From an uncultured Eubacteriales bacterium (lineage in GTDB: Bacteria > Bacillota > Clostridia > Christensenellales > Aristaeellaceae), in NCBI GenBank assembly GCA_902801165.1, contig CADCHI010000015.1, positions 1 through 64,000 on the forward strand: a stretch of DNA of 64,000 nt. The letters are read 5' to 3'. The notes beneath the pieces are model-generated. The model was not told where the DNA came from, ran no database searches, and saw only the letters and a list, made by a program, of their open reading frames with translations. Both the position numbers and the translations under genes were made by a program. Shown piece by piece: positions 30,587 through 39,268 of this stretch (its first letter is position 1; each line of letters starts with the position of its first letter).

Positions 30587-31816
30587 ATGAAACGCATGAT
30601 AAACAAATTCCTTTCTCTGGCGCTCAGCGCGCTGCTGCTGGCCGCCCTTCCCCTCGGAACGGCCCTGGCGGAGGACGCCGCGCAGGCCATCGACCTCGAC
30701 GGCATCGACGGACAGCTGGTGATCGACAGCGCCGGCGCCTATCGCCTCTCCGGCACCCTCGAGGGCAGCGTGTTCGTCGATCCCGGCGCGGGCGACGTGA
30801 CGCTGATCCTGGACGGCGCGACCATCGAGAGCGCCGACACCGCGGGCATCACCGCCGTCAGCAGCGATTCCCTGACCATCGTCCTCGCGGAGGGCACGGA
30901 GAACACCGTGTCCGACGGCGGCAGCGACGACACCTACGACGCGGCCATCTACAGCGCCGTGGCGCTGACCTTCGACGGCGACGGCACGCTGACGGTGAAC
31001 GGCAACAACCAGGAGGGCATCAGCACCGACGGCGCCGACATGACCTTCAACGGCGGCGTCTACACCGTCACCTCCCGGGACGACGGCATCAACGCGGGCG
31101 GCGACGGCGGCATCATCACCTTCAACGGCGGCGCGTTCACCATCAACGCCTCCGGCGACGGCATCGACTCCAACGCCTCCGCGGTGTTCAACGGCGGCTC
31201 GATCTACGTGATCGGCAGCGCGGCCGGCGGCGACGCGGGCATCGACACCGACGAGGGCTACGCCATCTACGGCGGCAGCGTCATCGCCATCGGCACCGAC
31301 ATGATCGAAGCGCCCTCCGCGGATACCACCCAGGCCACCCTGGCCCTGACCCTGGACGAGGCCGTCGCCGAGGGCAGCGCGGTCGCCCTCGTGGACGCGA
31401 ACGGCGACACCGTCGCGGAATTCGCGGCGCTCCAGTCCTTCCGCACGCTGATCGTCAGCAGTACCGCTCTGACGGAGGGCAGCTACCGCCTGCTCGTCGA
31501 CGGCGAGGCGGTCGCCATTGACGGCTCGGACAGCGTGGAACTCAACGGCACCGTTACCAGCGTCGGCAGCGCGGGCCCCGGCGACATGAACCCCGGCGGC
31601 ATGGAATTCCCCGAAGGCATGGAGCCCCCGGAGGGCATGGAGCATCCCGAAGGTATGGAACCCCCGGAGGGCATGGAACACCCCGACGGCATGGAGCCCC
31701 CGGAGGGCATGGAATTCCCCGGCGGCCAGCCCGGCGAGCGCCCGGCCATGCCGGACGGACAGCCCAGCGAACCGCCTGCCGACGAAGTCCCCGAAGCGGC
31801 AGTCGACGCGGATTGA
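30587..31816 (+). CDS. Secreted carbohydrate-binding-domain protein with EGMEPP repeats
   Basis: ATG at 30587 follows GGAGG with 7-nt spacing. A signal peptide (MKRMINKFLSLALSALLLAALP..ALA) leads to a repetitive beta-helix-like domain (about 25-230) built of short turns such as NGGVYTVTSRDDGINAGGDGG and GDGIDSN, as in the DUF4353-type carbohydrate-binding family. A linker follows and then a Pro/Glu/Met-rich tail of about seven EGMEPP/EGMEHP hexapeptides (about 340-383). No LPXTG anchor or lipobox is seen, so it is probably secreted. Length 409 aa. Function is probably glycan binding; the ligand is unknown. Confidence 0.82.
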   Translation: MKRMINKFLSLALSALLLAALPLGTALAEDAAQAIDLDGIDGQLVIDSAGAYRLSGTLEGSVFVDPGAGDVTLILDGATIESADTAGITAVSSDSLTIVLAEGTENTVSDGGSDDTYDAAIYSAVALTFDGDGTLTVNGNNQEGISTDGADMTFNGGVYTVTSRDDGINAGGDGGIITFNGGAFTINASGDGIDSNASAVFNGGSIYVIGSAAGGDAGIDTDEGYAIYGGSVIAIGTDMIEAPSADTTQATLALTLDEAVAEGSAVALVDANGDTVAEFAALQSFRTLIVSSTALTEGSYRLLVDGEAVAIDGSDSVELNGTVTSVGSAGPGDMNPGGMEFPEGMEPPEGMEHPEGMEPPEGMEHPDGMEPPEGMEFPGGQPGERPAMPDGQPSEPPADEVPEAAVDAD

Positions 31817-31846
31817 GCGCATTCCCGCAAAAGTTTTGTCCTCCAG

Positions 31847-31884
31847 GGCCTGTGTGTTTCCAAACCTTAACACACAGGCCTTTT
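31847..31884 (+). terminator. Terminator of the carbohydrate-binding protein gene
   Basis: GGCCTGTGTGTT pairs perfectly with AACACACAGGCC, followed by TTTT. Confidence 0.85.
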
Positions 31885-31903
31885 CAAACCCATTTATTTA
31901 TCG

Positions 31904-31909
31904 TATAAT
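31904..31909 (+). promoter_or_regulatory. Probable -10 of the pta promoter
   Basis: TATAAT 62 nt before the pta ATG. The -35 (near TTTTCA) is weak and overlaps the preceding terminator's T-run. Confidence 0.45.
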
Positions 31910-31970
31910 AGTAGAGATGAAATATAATCCCGGTCCTTGCGGGCGGGATGATAAAGTGGAGGAATTTGAC

Positions 31971-32920
<950 letters not shown>

Positions 32921-32930
32921 GGCTGTTTCG

Positions 32931-32960
32931 GAGGGGGATTAGCTTCCCCCTCCGAGGCCT
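32931..32960 (+). terminator. Stem-loop after pta
   Basis: GGAGGGGGA pairs with TTCCCCCTCC (32931-32958). No long T-run; partial terminator or mRNA-stabilising element. The rest of the 240-bp spacer before ackA holds no gene. Confidence 0.45.
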
Positions 32961-33161
32961 CCCCCCTGACAGATTTTGCTTGAGGTGTAAAGCCTCCGGC
33001 CGCAAAATCTGCAAGGAAGGAATTTTCCCTCCGGAAAATGGGATTTCCCTGCGAGAAAATATCCCACGTCCCCGCCGCACATGTCGCCGGGGACGATTGA
33101 AAGTCGGGGCGCTCACGCCCCCGACACCCCCGTCAAATTTGTTTTACAGGAGTGTTGTCAT

Positions 33162-34412
33162 ATGAAAATTTTGGTTATCAACGCCGGTTCCTCCTCCCTG
33201 AAGTTCCAGCTCATCGACATGGACAACGAGTCCGTCATCGCCAAGGGCCTGGTCGAGCGCATCGGCACCGTCGATCCCACCACCGACCTGACCTACAGCT
33301 GGGGCGACCAGAAGATCAAGGAGAAGCAGCTCAAGAAGGCCAAGACCCACGCAGAGGCCATGTCCGTGGTTCTGGACGTGCTGGTGGGCAAGGACTGCAC
33401 CGCCTCCGAGTACAACGCCGACGACGGCAAGCCGCACCTGGTGAACATCGGCGTCATCTCTGACCTGAAGGAGATCGGCGCGGTGGGCCACCGCGTGCTG
33501 CACGGCGGCGAGAAGTTCACCGCCTCCTGCCTGATCGACGACGCTTGCATCGCCGCCATCGAGGAGAACATCCCCCTGGGCCCCCTGCACAACCCCGCCA
33601 ACCTGATGGGCATTCGCGCCTGCCAGGAGGTCCTGCCGGACGTGCCCCAGGTGGCCGTGTTCGACACCGCCTTCCATCAGACCATGCCCCCCAAGGCGTT
33701 CCGCTACGCCATCCCCAATGAGTACTACACCGAGCTGCACATCCGCAAGTACGGCTTCCACGGCACCTCCCACCGCTACATCGCGGCCCGCAGCCAGGAG
33801 CTGCTGAACCTGCCCAAGGGCAACAAGGTCATCATCTGCCACCTGGGCAACGGCTCCTCCCTGTCCGCCTGCGTGGACGGCAAGTGCGTGGACACCTCCA
33901 TGGGCATCACGCCTCTGGACGGCCTGGTGATGGGCACCCGCTGCGGCACCCTGGACCCCGCCGTGGTCGAGTTCATCTGCAACCGCAAGAACATGACCCC
34001 CACCGAGGTCCTGACCATGATGAACAAGAAGTCCGGTCTGCTGGGCCTGGCGGGCGATTCCGATATGCGCAATGTCACCGCGCGCTATGACGCCGGCGAA
34101 GAGGACGCCAAGCTGGCCATCGAGATGTGGGCCTACGTGCTGAAGAAGTACATCGGCTCCTTCGCCGCGGCCATGGGCGGCGTGGACGCCATCATCTTCA
34201 CCGCCGGCATCGGCGAGAACCACGTCCGCGCCCGCGAGTGGGCCGTCGAGGGCCTGGAGTTCATGGGCATCAAGATCGACCACGAGAAGAACGTTGCCGC
34301 CCGCGGCGAGGCGAAGATCTCCGCCGACGACAGCAAGGTCCAGGTCTGGGTCATCCCCACCGACGAGGAGCTGGCCATCGCCCGCGACACCCTGGAGCTC
34401 TCTACAAAATAA
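33162..34412 (+). CDS. ackA: Acetate kinase
   Basis: Makes acetate and ATP from acetyl phosphate. The 416-aa product starts MKILVINAGSSSLKFQL, the phosphate-binding N-terminus of the ASKHA fold, and has HGTSHRY, CHLGNGSSL and FTAGIGEN, conserved blocks around the nucleotide and acetate sites. Length is close to other Firmicutes AckA proteins. ATG at 33162 follows ACAGGAG. It stands 241 bp after pta; the pair is the usual acetate-forming unit of fermenting Clostridia, here with pta damaged. Confidence 0.97.
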   Translation: MKILVINAGSSSLKFQLIDMDNESVIAKGLVERIGTVDPTTDLTYSWGDQKIKEKQLKKAKTHAEAMSVVLDVLVGKDCTASEYNADDGKPHLVNIGVISDLKEIGAVGHRVLHGGEKFTASCLIDDACIAAIEENIPLGPLHNPANLMGIRACQEVLPDVPQVAVFDTAFHQTMPPKAFRYAIPNEYYTELHIRKYGFHGTSHRYIAARSQELLNLPKGNKVIICHLGNGSSLSACVDGKCVDTSMGITPLDGLVMGTRCGTLDPAVVEFICNRKNMTPTEVLTMMNKKSGLLGLAGDSDMRNVTARYDAGEEDAKLAIEMWAYVLKKYIGSFAAAMGGVDAIIFTAGIGENHVRAREWAVEGLEFMGIKIDHEKNVAARGEAKISADDSKVQVWVIPTDEELAIARDTLELSTK

Positions 34413-34420
34413 GAGCTTTG

Positions 34421-34515
34421 ATTTAGAGTTAAGAGTGAAGAGTTTAGAGTTAAGAGTGATTAATGTATGTGCATTTTCATCTGAACTCTTAACTCTAAAC
34501 TCTGAACTCTGAAAA
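34421..34515. repeat. 7-bp-period repeat arrays in inverted arrangement after ackA
   Basis: GAGTTTA/GAGTTAA type units (34421-34464) face AACTCTA/AACTCTG units (34481-34515). GAGTTTAGAGTTAAGAGTT can pair with its complement in the right block, so the transcript could fold into a long hairpin after ackA and help end transcription. Confidence 0.7.
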
Positions 34516-34521
34516 TTTAAC

Positions 34522-34550
34522 TTGCTATTCGCCGCGCAAGCGTATATAAT
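34522..34550 (+). promoter_or_regulatory. Sigma-A promoter for yceD-rpmF
   Basis: TTGCTA, 17 nt, TATAAT, starting 6 nt after the heptamer repeat region. Confidence 0.85.
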
Positions 34551-34573
34551 AGCAAAGGTTAGGGGGTATTGGG

Positions 34574-35086
34574 TTGGCATTGGATGTCAGCAAGGCGCTG
34601 AAAAATCCCGGGCAGGTCTATCCCTTCACGGCAGCCGTCGCGCTGCCGGAGATGGAGGTGCTCAGCGATCCCGTCCGCTTCGAGGACGTTCGGGTCGAGG
34701 GCGAGTTCTTCTGCACCGGAGATCACCGGATCAGCCTGAGGGCCGACGCCGAGACGACGGCGCATTCCCGCTGTTCCCGCTGCCTGGAGCCCGTGGAGGT
34801 TCCCGTGCGCGCGCAGATCGACGCCCTGTACGCCAAGGAGCCTGACCCCGAAGACCCCGACCTCTACAGCTTCGAAGCCAACGCGCTGGAGCTGGAGGAC
34901 GCCGTCAGGGACGCCCTGCTGCTGGAGCTCCCCCTGCAGTTCTTCTGTAAGCCGGACTGCAAGGGCCTGTGCCCGGTATGCGGCGTCAACCTGAACCGGG
35001 AAACCTGCACATGCCAGGAGGGCAACGTTACTACCGGCCCCTTTTCGGCATTGAAGTCAATTGTGCTAAATGATGAGGAGGTGTAA
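34574..35086 (+). CDS. DUF177 (YceD) family protein, 23S rRNA accumulation
   Basis: YceD proteins are encoded next to rpmF in most bacteria and have been linked to 23S rRNA accumulation. The 170-aa product has the DUF177 signature CSRCLEPVEVPV (about residues 66-77), with EDAVRDALLLELPLQFFCKPDCKGLCPVCGVNLN further on, a cysteine cluster (CKPDC, CPVC) probably binding zinc. TTG start at 34574 with AGGGGG 7 nt upstream; no better ATG exists. It runs straight into rpmF with 2 bp between stop and start. Confidence 0.9.
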   Translation: MALDVSKALKNPGQVYPFTAAVALPEMEVLSDPVRFEDVRVEGEFFCTGDHRISLRADAETTAHSRCSRCLEPVEVPVRAQIDALYAKEPDPEDPDLYSFEANALELEDAVRDALLLELPLQFFCKPDCKGLCPVCGVNLNRETCTCQEGNVTTGPFSALKSIVLNDEEV

Positions 35087-35088
35087 CA

Positions 35089-35277
35089 ATGGCCACTCCC
35101 AAGGGAAAAGTCTCCAAAGCCAGAAGAAATTCTCGCCGCAGCGCTCATTGGAAGCTGTCCGCGCCGGGCATCGTGAAGTGCCCCCGCTGCGCCAAGATGA
35201 AGCTGAGCCACCGCGTGTGCAAGTTCTGCGGTTATTATGACGGCCAGGAGATCATCAAGGTTGAAGCCGCGAAGTAA
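35089..35277 (+). CDS. rpmF: 50S ribosomal protein L32
   Basis: Large-subunit ribosomal protein. The 62-aa product begins ATPKGKVSKARRNSRRSAHWKL, the L32 signature (PKxKxSKxRxxxRRxH), and has a CPRC...CKFC zinc ribbon. ATG at 35089 follows GAGGAGGTG. The last gene of the yceD-rpmF unit, followed by a strong terminator. Confidence 0.97.
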   Translation: MATPKGKVSKARRNSRRSAHWKLSAPGIVKCPRCAKMKLSHRVCKFCGYYDGQEIIKVEAAK

Positions 35278-35295
35278 TTCGCGCCGAGCCCAAAG

Positions 35296-35324
35296 CCCGT
35301 CCGGCACTGCCGGGCGGGTTTTTT
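35296..35324 (+). terminator. Terminator of yceD-rpmF
   Basis: CCCGTCCGGC pairs with GCCGGGCGGG around ACT, followed by six T. Confidence 0.9.
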
Positions 35325-35345
35325 GACCCCCGAACGCATTTCCCC

Positions 35346-35374
35346 TTGCCTGAACCCGCCCGGTATGGTATGAT
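35346..35374 (+). promoter_or_regulatory. Promoter for the VOC gene
   Basis: TTGCCT, 17 nt, TATGAT. Confidence 0.7.
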
Positions 35375-35408
35375 GAATCCAGAATTCCCATTGAAAGAGG
35401 TGGCCCCG

Positions 35409-35765
35409 ATGAAGCTGAACACCATCACCATCGCCGTGACCGACATGGAGCGCACCATCGCCTTCTACCGGGCGATGGCCCAGCTGAAGGTCATCCGGCG
35501 CTTCAACCCCGGCCAGGGAGAGATCGCCTTCATGGCCGACCGGGAGGGCGACACCGCCCTGGAGTTTATCCAGCGGCCCGAGCTGGAGCCCGTGCGGGCC
35601 ACGGGGCTGACGCTGCGCTTCCAGACCCGGGGCGCCCTCGAGCCCCTGCGGGAGCAGGCCTTCGCCATGGGCTACGCCCCCTCCCCCATCCAGTCCCAGC
35701 CGCCCAAGCCCGTCCACTTCACGGTGACGGACCCCAACGGGCTGCGCGTGGAGTTCTCCAAGTGA
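35409..35765 (+). CDS. VOC (glyoxalase/bleomycin resistance fold) family protein
   Basis: The 118-aa single-module product opens NTITIAVTDMERTIAFYRAMAQLKVIRRF and ends FTVTDPNGLRVEFSK, the typical beta-alpha-beta-beta-beta ends of a VOC domain, with the metal-binding Glu candidate in VEFSK. VOC proteins bind metals and catalyse varied isomerisations or ring cleavages, so no substrate can be named. ATG at 35409 follows AGAGGTGG, with a good promoter upstream. The DUF2461 gene follows after 21 bp and is probably co-transcribed. Confidence 0.85.
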   Translation: MKLNTITIAVTDMERTIAFYRAMAQLKVIRRFNPGQGEIAFMADREGDTALEFIQRPELEPVRATGLTLRFQTRGALEPLREQAFAMGYAPSPIQSQPPKPVHFTVTDPNGLRVEFSK

Positions 35766-35786
35766 CCACAGCGAGGTAACCCTTCC

Positions 35787-36479
35787 ATGTTTCAAGGCTT
35801 TTCACAGCAGACCGGCGACTTCCTCTGGAGTCTCGCCCTCAACAACGACCGCACCTGGTTCAAGGCGAACAAGCAGACCTTTGAGGACGTGCTGAACCAG
35901 CCCTTCCGGGCCCTGGCCGCGGACACCCTGGCCCGTATGCAGGCCCTCTATCCGTCCCAGGACTTCCAGTCCCACGTCTCCCGCATCTACCGCGACGCCC
36001 GCCGCCTCTTCGGCAGGGGACCCTTCAAGGACCACCTCTGGTTCACCATCCACAGCGGCGACCGCCACGCGGTGGGTCCCATGTTCTGGTTTGAGGTGGA
36101 CCGCGTGTCCTGGTCCTACGGCATGGGCATCTGGGACGACTCCACGGACGTGCCCGCAGCCTTCCGCGCCGCGGTGGACGCCGATCCCGCCCGCTTCGAG
36201 GCCCTGGTGCGGGACATCGCCGGCTACGGTCCCTACAAGCTGTGGGGCCCGGAGTACAAGCGGCCCAAGGGCGACCGGGGTGAGCTGCTGAACCCCTGGT
36301 ACAACCGCAAGCACTTCAGCGTCGGCTACGAGCACGGCTACGGCGGCCCGCTGTTCGACGAGACCCTGCCGGACGTCCTCGTCCGGGACTTCCAGCGGCT
36401 GATGCCCATGTACCACTTCCTGAAGGAGGTCTACAACGCCGTGCTGATCGAGCGCGCAGGCCGCCCGGGCAAGGGGTGA
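35787..36479 (+). CDS. DUF2461 family protein
   Basis: The 230-aa product matches DUF2461: FLWSLALNNDRTWFKANKQTFED near the start, VSRIYRDARRLFGRGPFKDHLWFTI in the middle and VGPMFWFEVDRVSWSYGMG after it. This family is widespread and uncharacterised. The protein has no signal peptide or membrane segment, so it is likely cytosolic. ATG at 35787 with AGCGAGGTAACC upstream. Ends in a 17-bp perfect terminator stem. Confidence 0.85.
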   Translation: MFQGFSQQTGDFLWSLALNNDRTWFKANKQTFEDVLNQPFRALAADTLARMQALYPSQDFQSHVSRIYRDARRLFGRGPFKDHLWFTIHSGDRHAVGPMFWFEVDRVSWSYGMGIWDDSTDVPAAFRAAVDADPARFEALVRDIAGYGPYKLWGPEYKRPKGDRGELLNPWYNRKHFSVGYEHGYGGPLFDETLPDVLVRDFQRLMPMYHFLKEVYNAVLIERAGRPGKG

Positions 36480-36491
36480 ACAAGAGAACAG

Positions 36492-36540
36492 ACAGCGCAG
36501 GCGCGGAACGCCATCGGCATTCCGCGCCTGCGCTGTTTCC
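36492..36540 (+). terminator. Terminator of the VOC-DUF2461 unit
   Basis: ACAGCGCAGGCGCGGAA pairs perfectly over 17 bp with TTCCGCGCCTGCGCTGT. A short T-run follows (TTT); it may also serve the convergent minus-strand gene. Confidence 0.8.
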
Positions 36541-36551
36541 ATGAGAACTCA

Positions 36552-37343
36552 CTATTGCCCCTTCAAGCCCCTCTGGAACTCCCACTGGCCGAGGAAGCCG
36601 GCGATCTGGGCGCAGCGGGCCATGCCGGAGAGGGTCGCGCCGGCCTCCGAGCGGCTGTCCGCGAGGGTCCGCTGCATGGCCGCCAGCGAGCGAAGCTGCT
36701 CCGCCAGCGCGGCGCACAGCCGGTTCTCACCGGGGAGGCTCTCCAGCGCCCCGGCGGCCTGTTCGGCCTCGGTGGTCGCCACGGCACAGAGCGTGCGCGC
36801 CGCGTCCCCGCCGAGCTCGCCCCGATCCAGCTGCAGGGCGATCTGCCCCAGCTGCCGCGCCTGCTCCCGCAGGGTGGCATCCGCCCCGGCGATGGCCTCG
36901 ATCTGGGCCTCGGAGGCGGTGATCCGCAGCTTCAACCGGTCCGCCTCCAGGTGGATCACCCCGGCCTCGAGCCCCGCCTCCCGGGAGAGCCGTTCGGCGA
37001 TGCGCTCGGCCTCGCCCTTGGAGTCGTACACCGCGCCCAGCACCTGCCAGGCGTCCTCCAGCCGGGCCACGTAGCCCGCCGCGCCCCGGGCGCTGTAGGC
37101 GGCGGCCTGGAGCCGGGCCTCCTCGGGGGCGTCGCATTGGGCCATGGTCACGCACCAGCCCTCCAGCGGCGGCAGCTCGATCTCGCTGGTCACCCTCGGC
37201 GCGGCGGAGACGCTCTCCACCACATCCGGCCTGGCCGCGCTCAGCGTCAGCACGTACACCACCAGCATGGTCACGCACAGGGCGATGGCCCAGGCCAGCG
37301 CCGTGGGCCGCTCCCGCCGCACCCGAACCCGCGTCACACTCAA
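36552..37343 (-). CDS. Membrane-anchored SPOR-like domain protein
   Basis: TTG start at 37343 (or GTG at 37337) behind GGGGGAGG. The 263-aa product has an Arg-rich N-terminus, one membrane helix (about 14-36), then a SPOR-like domain (about 62-130, LQAAAYSARGAAGYVARLEDAWQVLGAVYDSKGEAERIAERL) and a helical tail. SPOR domains bind denuded peptidoglycan at division or spore septa, and the topology (one helix, outside domain) fits. The exact partner is not identifiable. Its start codon and part of its Shine-Dalgarno lie in a strong hairpin (37342-37399), so translation may be controlled. It follows the ABC exporter on the same strand. Confidence 0.7.
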   Translation of the reverse strand: MSVTRVRVRRERPTALAWAIALCVTMLVVYVLTLSAARPDVVESVSAAPRVTSEIELPPLEGWCVTMAQCDAPEEARLQAAAYSARGAAGYVARLEDAWQVLGAVYDSKGEAERIAERLSREAGLEAGVIHLEADRLKLRITASEAQIEAIAGADATLREQARQLGQIALQLDRGELGGDAARTLCAVATTEAEQAAGALESLPGENRLCAALAEQLRSLAAMQRTLADSRSEAGATLSGMARCAQIAGFLGQWEFQRGLKGQ

Positions 37344-37399
37344 GGCGGCACCTCCCCCGCATTGCTCTCGAAAAAGCGTATGCGAAGAGGTGCCGCCTT
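37342..37399 (-). promoter_or_regulatory. Hairpin covering the ribosome binding site of the SPOR-like gene
   Basis: AAGGCGGCACCTC (37342-37354) pairs perfectly with GAGGTGCCGCCTT (37387-37399). On the minus-strand mRNA the 3' arm carries GAGG of the Shine-Dalgarno and the TTG start. It may also act as a terminator for the ABC exporter, though no T-run is present. Confidence 0.55.
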
Positions 37400-37447
37400 T
37401 ATGTGGAATTCTCGGTCAATTGTCGAAGCGCGGACGCGCTCCCCTTC

Positions 37448-39268
37448 TCACCCCTCGGCCGCGGCGAACTGGCTGTTGTACAGTTCGGCGTAGAACCCGT
37501 TCTTCGCCAGCAGCGACTGGTGATTGCCCTGCTCCACGATATGGCCGTCCCGCATCACCAGGATCACGTCGGCCTCCCGTATGGTGGACAGCCGGTGGGC
37601 CACCACGAAGCTGGTGCGGCCCTTCATCATCCGGGCGAAGGCGGACTGAATCCGCAGCTCCGTGCGGGTGTCGATGGAGGAGGTCGCCTCGTCCAGGATC
37701 AGCATCGGCGGCAGCCAGAGCGACTCGTCGCCCTCCCCGGATGCCTGGTCGCCCGAGAGCATCACCCGGCTGATGCACAGCAGCTGCTTCTGTCCCTGGG
37801 ACAGCTGGCCGCCGTCCTCGCCGATCACGGTGTCATAGCCCTCCGGCAGCCGCATTATGAAGGAGTGGGCATGGGCCGCCTTCGCCGCGGCCACGACCTC
37901 CGCCTCCGTCGCGTCGGGCCGTCCCATGGCGATGTTCTCCCGCACGGTGCCCCGCTTGAGCCAGGTCTCCTGCAGCACCATGCCGTAGGCCGCCCGCAGG
38001 CTCTTCCGGGGAATCCGGCGGATGTCCCGCCCCTCCACCGATATGCTGCCTGCGTCCACGTCGTAAAAGCGCATCAGCAGGTTGATCAGCGTGGTCTTTC
38101 CGCAGCCCGTGGGGCCCACGATGGCCACCCGCTGGCCGGGGCACACCGACAGGTTGAAGTTTTCGATCAGCTTCCGGTCCGGGCTGTAGGAGAAGCACAC
38201 GTCCCGCCACTCCACCTGGCCCCGCACCGCCTCCAGCGGCGCGGCGCCCGGGGCGTCCGGCGCCTGGGCGGGGGCCTCGATCAGCTCGAACAGCCGCGCC
38301 GCGCAGGCGATGGCGTTCTGCAGCTCCGTCACCACGCCGGAGATCTCGTTGAAGGGCTTGGTGTACTGGTTGGCGTAGCTCAGGAAGGCCGTCAGCATGC
38401 CCACGGTCATGGCGCTGCCGGGGGCCAGGGCCACCAGCGCGCCGGACAGCGCCACCAAGGCGTACACCACCGAGTTGACGAACCGGGTGGCCGGATTCGT
38501 GATCGAGGAGAAGAACGTGGCCTTCAGCGAGCAGTCCCGCAGGCGCTCGTTGATCTCGTCGAAGGTCTCCGTCTCCGCCGACTCCCGGCCGTAGGCCTGC
38601 ACCACCTTCAGATTGCCGATGCGCTCGTCGATGAAGCCGGTCTGCTCGCCCCGGGTCTGGGACTGCTGCCGAAACAGCGCATAGGTCCGCTTGGCGATGA
38701 ACCGCGCCACGAACAGCGACAGCGGCGTCACCGCCACCACCACCAGCGTGATCAGTGGGTTCTGGGTAAACATGAAGCCCAGCGTGAACAGGATCGTCAG
38801 TACGCCGGAAAACAGCTGGGTGAAGCCCATCAGCAGGCCGTCGGCGAACTGGTCCGCGTCGGCGATCACCCGGCTGACGGTCTCGCCGTGGGGATGCGCG
38901 TCGATGTAGCTCAGGGGCAGCGCCTGGATGTGGGCCAGCGCCTCCTCCCGCAGGTCCCGCACCACGTCGAAGGTGATGCGGTTGTTGGTCACGTTCATGA
39001 TCCATTGGCCCAGGGCCGTCAGCGCCACGCACAGTCCGATGCGCCACAGCAACGGCCAGATGATCTCGAACCGCACCGCGCCCGCGCCGATGATGCCGTC
39101 GATGGCGCGGCCCACCAGCACCGGCACGGCCAGCGTCAGCAGCACCGTGGCCGCCGACAGCGCGAGCGACAGCAACACCAGCCAGCGGTAGCGACCAATG
39201 TGGTTCAGCACCTTCTTCAGCGTCGCCAGCTGACCCCTGGGGGAAGCGTTCCGCTCTCTGCGCGTCAT
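37448..39268 (-). CDS. ABC exporter half-transporter, consensus-type
   Basis: One half of a heterodimeric multidrug-type ABC exporter. The 606-aa product has six membrane helices (about 20-340) followed by a nucleotide-binding domain with Walker A GPTGCGKTT, signature LSQGQKQL, Walker B LLILDEATSS with the catalytic Glu, and H-loop VVAHRLST. The signature has Gln where Gly is usual (LSGGQ). The start overlaps the end of the upstream partner gene by 4 bp (ATGA), so the pair is translationally coupled. Substrate unknown. Confidence 0.92.
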   Translation of the reverse strand: MTRRERNASPRGQLATLKKVLNHIGRYRWLVLLSLALSAATVLLTLAVPVLVGRAIDGIIGAGAVRFEIIWPLLWRIGLCVALTALGQWIMNVTNNRITFDVVRDLREEALAHIQALPLSYIDAHPHGETVSRVIADADQFADGLLMGFTQLFSGVLTILFTLGFMFTQNPLITLVVVAVTPLSLFVARFIAKRTYALFRQQSQTRGEQTGFIDERIGNLKVVQAYGRESAETETFDEINERLRDCSLKATFFSSITNPATRFVNSVVYALVALSGALVALAPGSAMTVGMLTAFLSYANQYTKPFNEISGVVTELQNAIACAARLFELIEAPAQAPDAPGAAPLEAVRGQVEWRDVCFSYSPDRKLIENFNLSVCPGQRVAIVGPTGCGKTTLINLLMRFYDVDAGSISVEGRDIRRIPRKSLRAAYGMVLQETWLKRGTVRENIAMGRPDATEAEVVAAAKAAHAHSFIMRLPEGYDTVIGEDGGQLSQGQKQLLCISRVMLSGDQASGEGDESLWLPPMLILDEATSSIDTRTELRIQSAFARMMKGRTSFVVAHRLSTIREADVILVMRDGHIVEQGNHQSLLAKNGFYAELYNSQFAAAEG

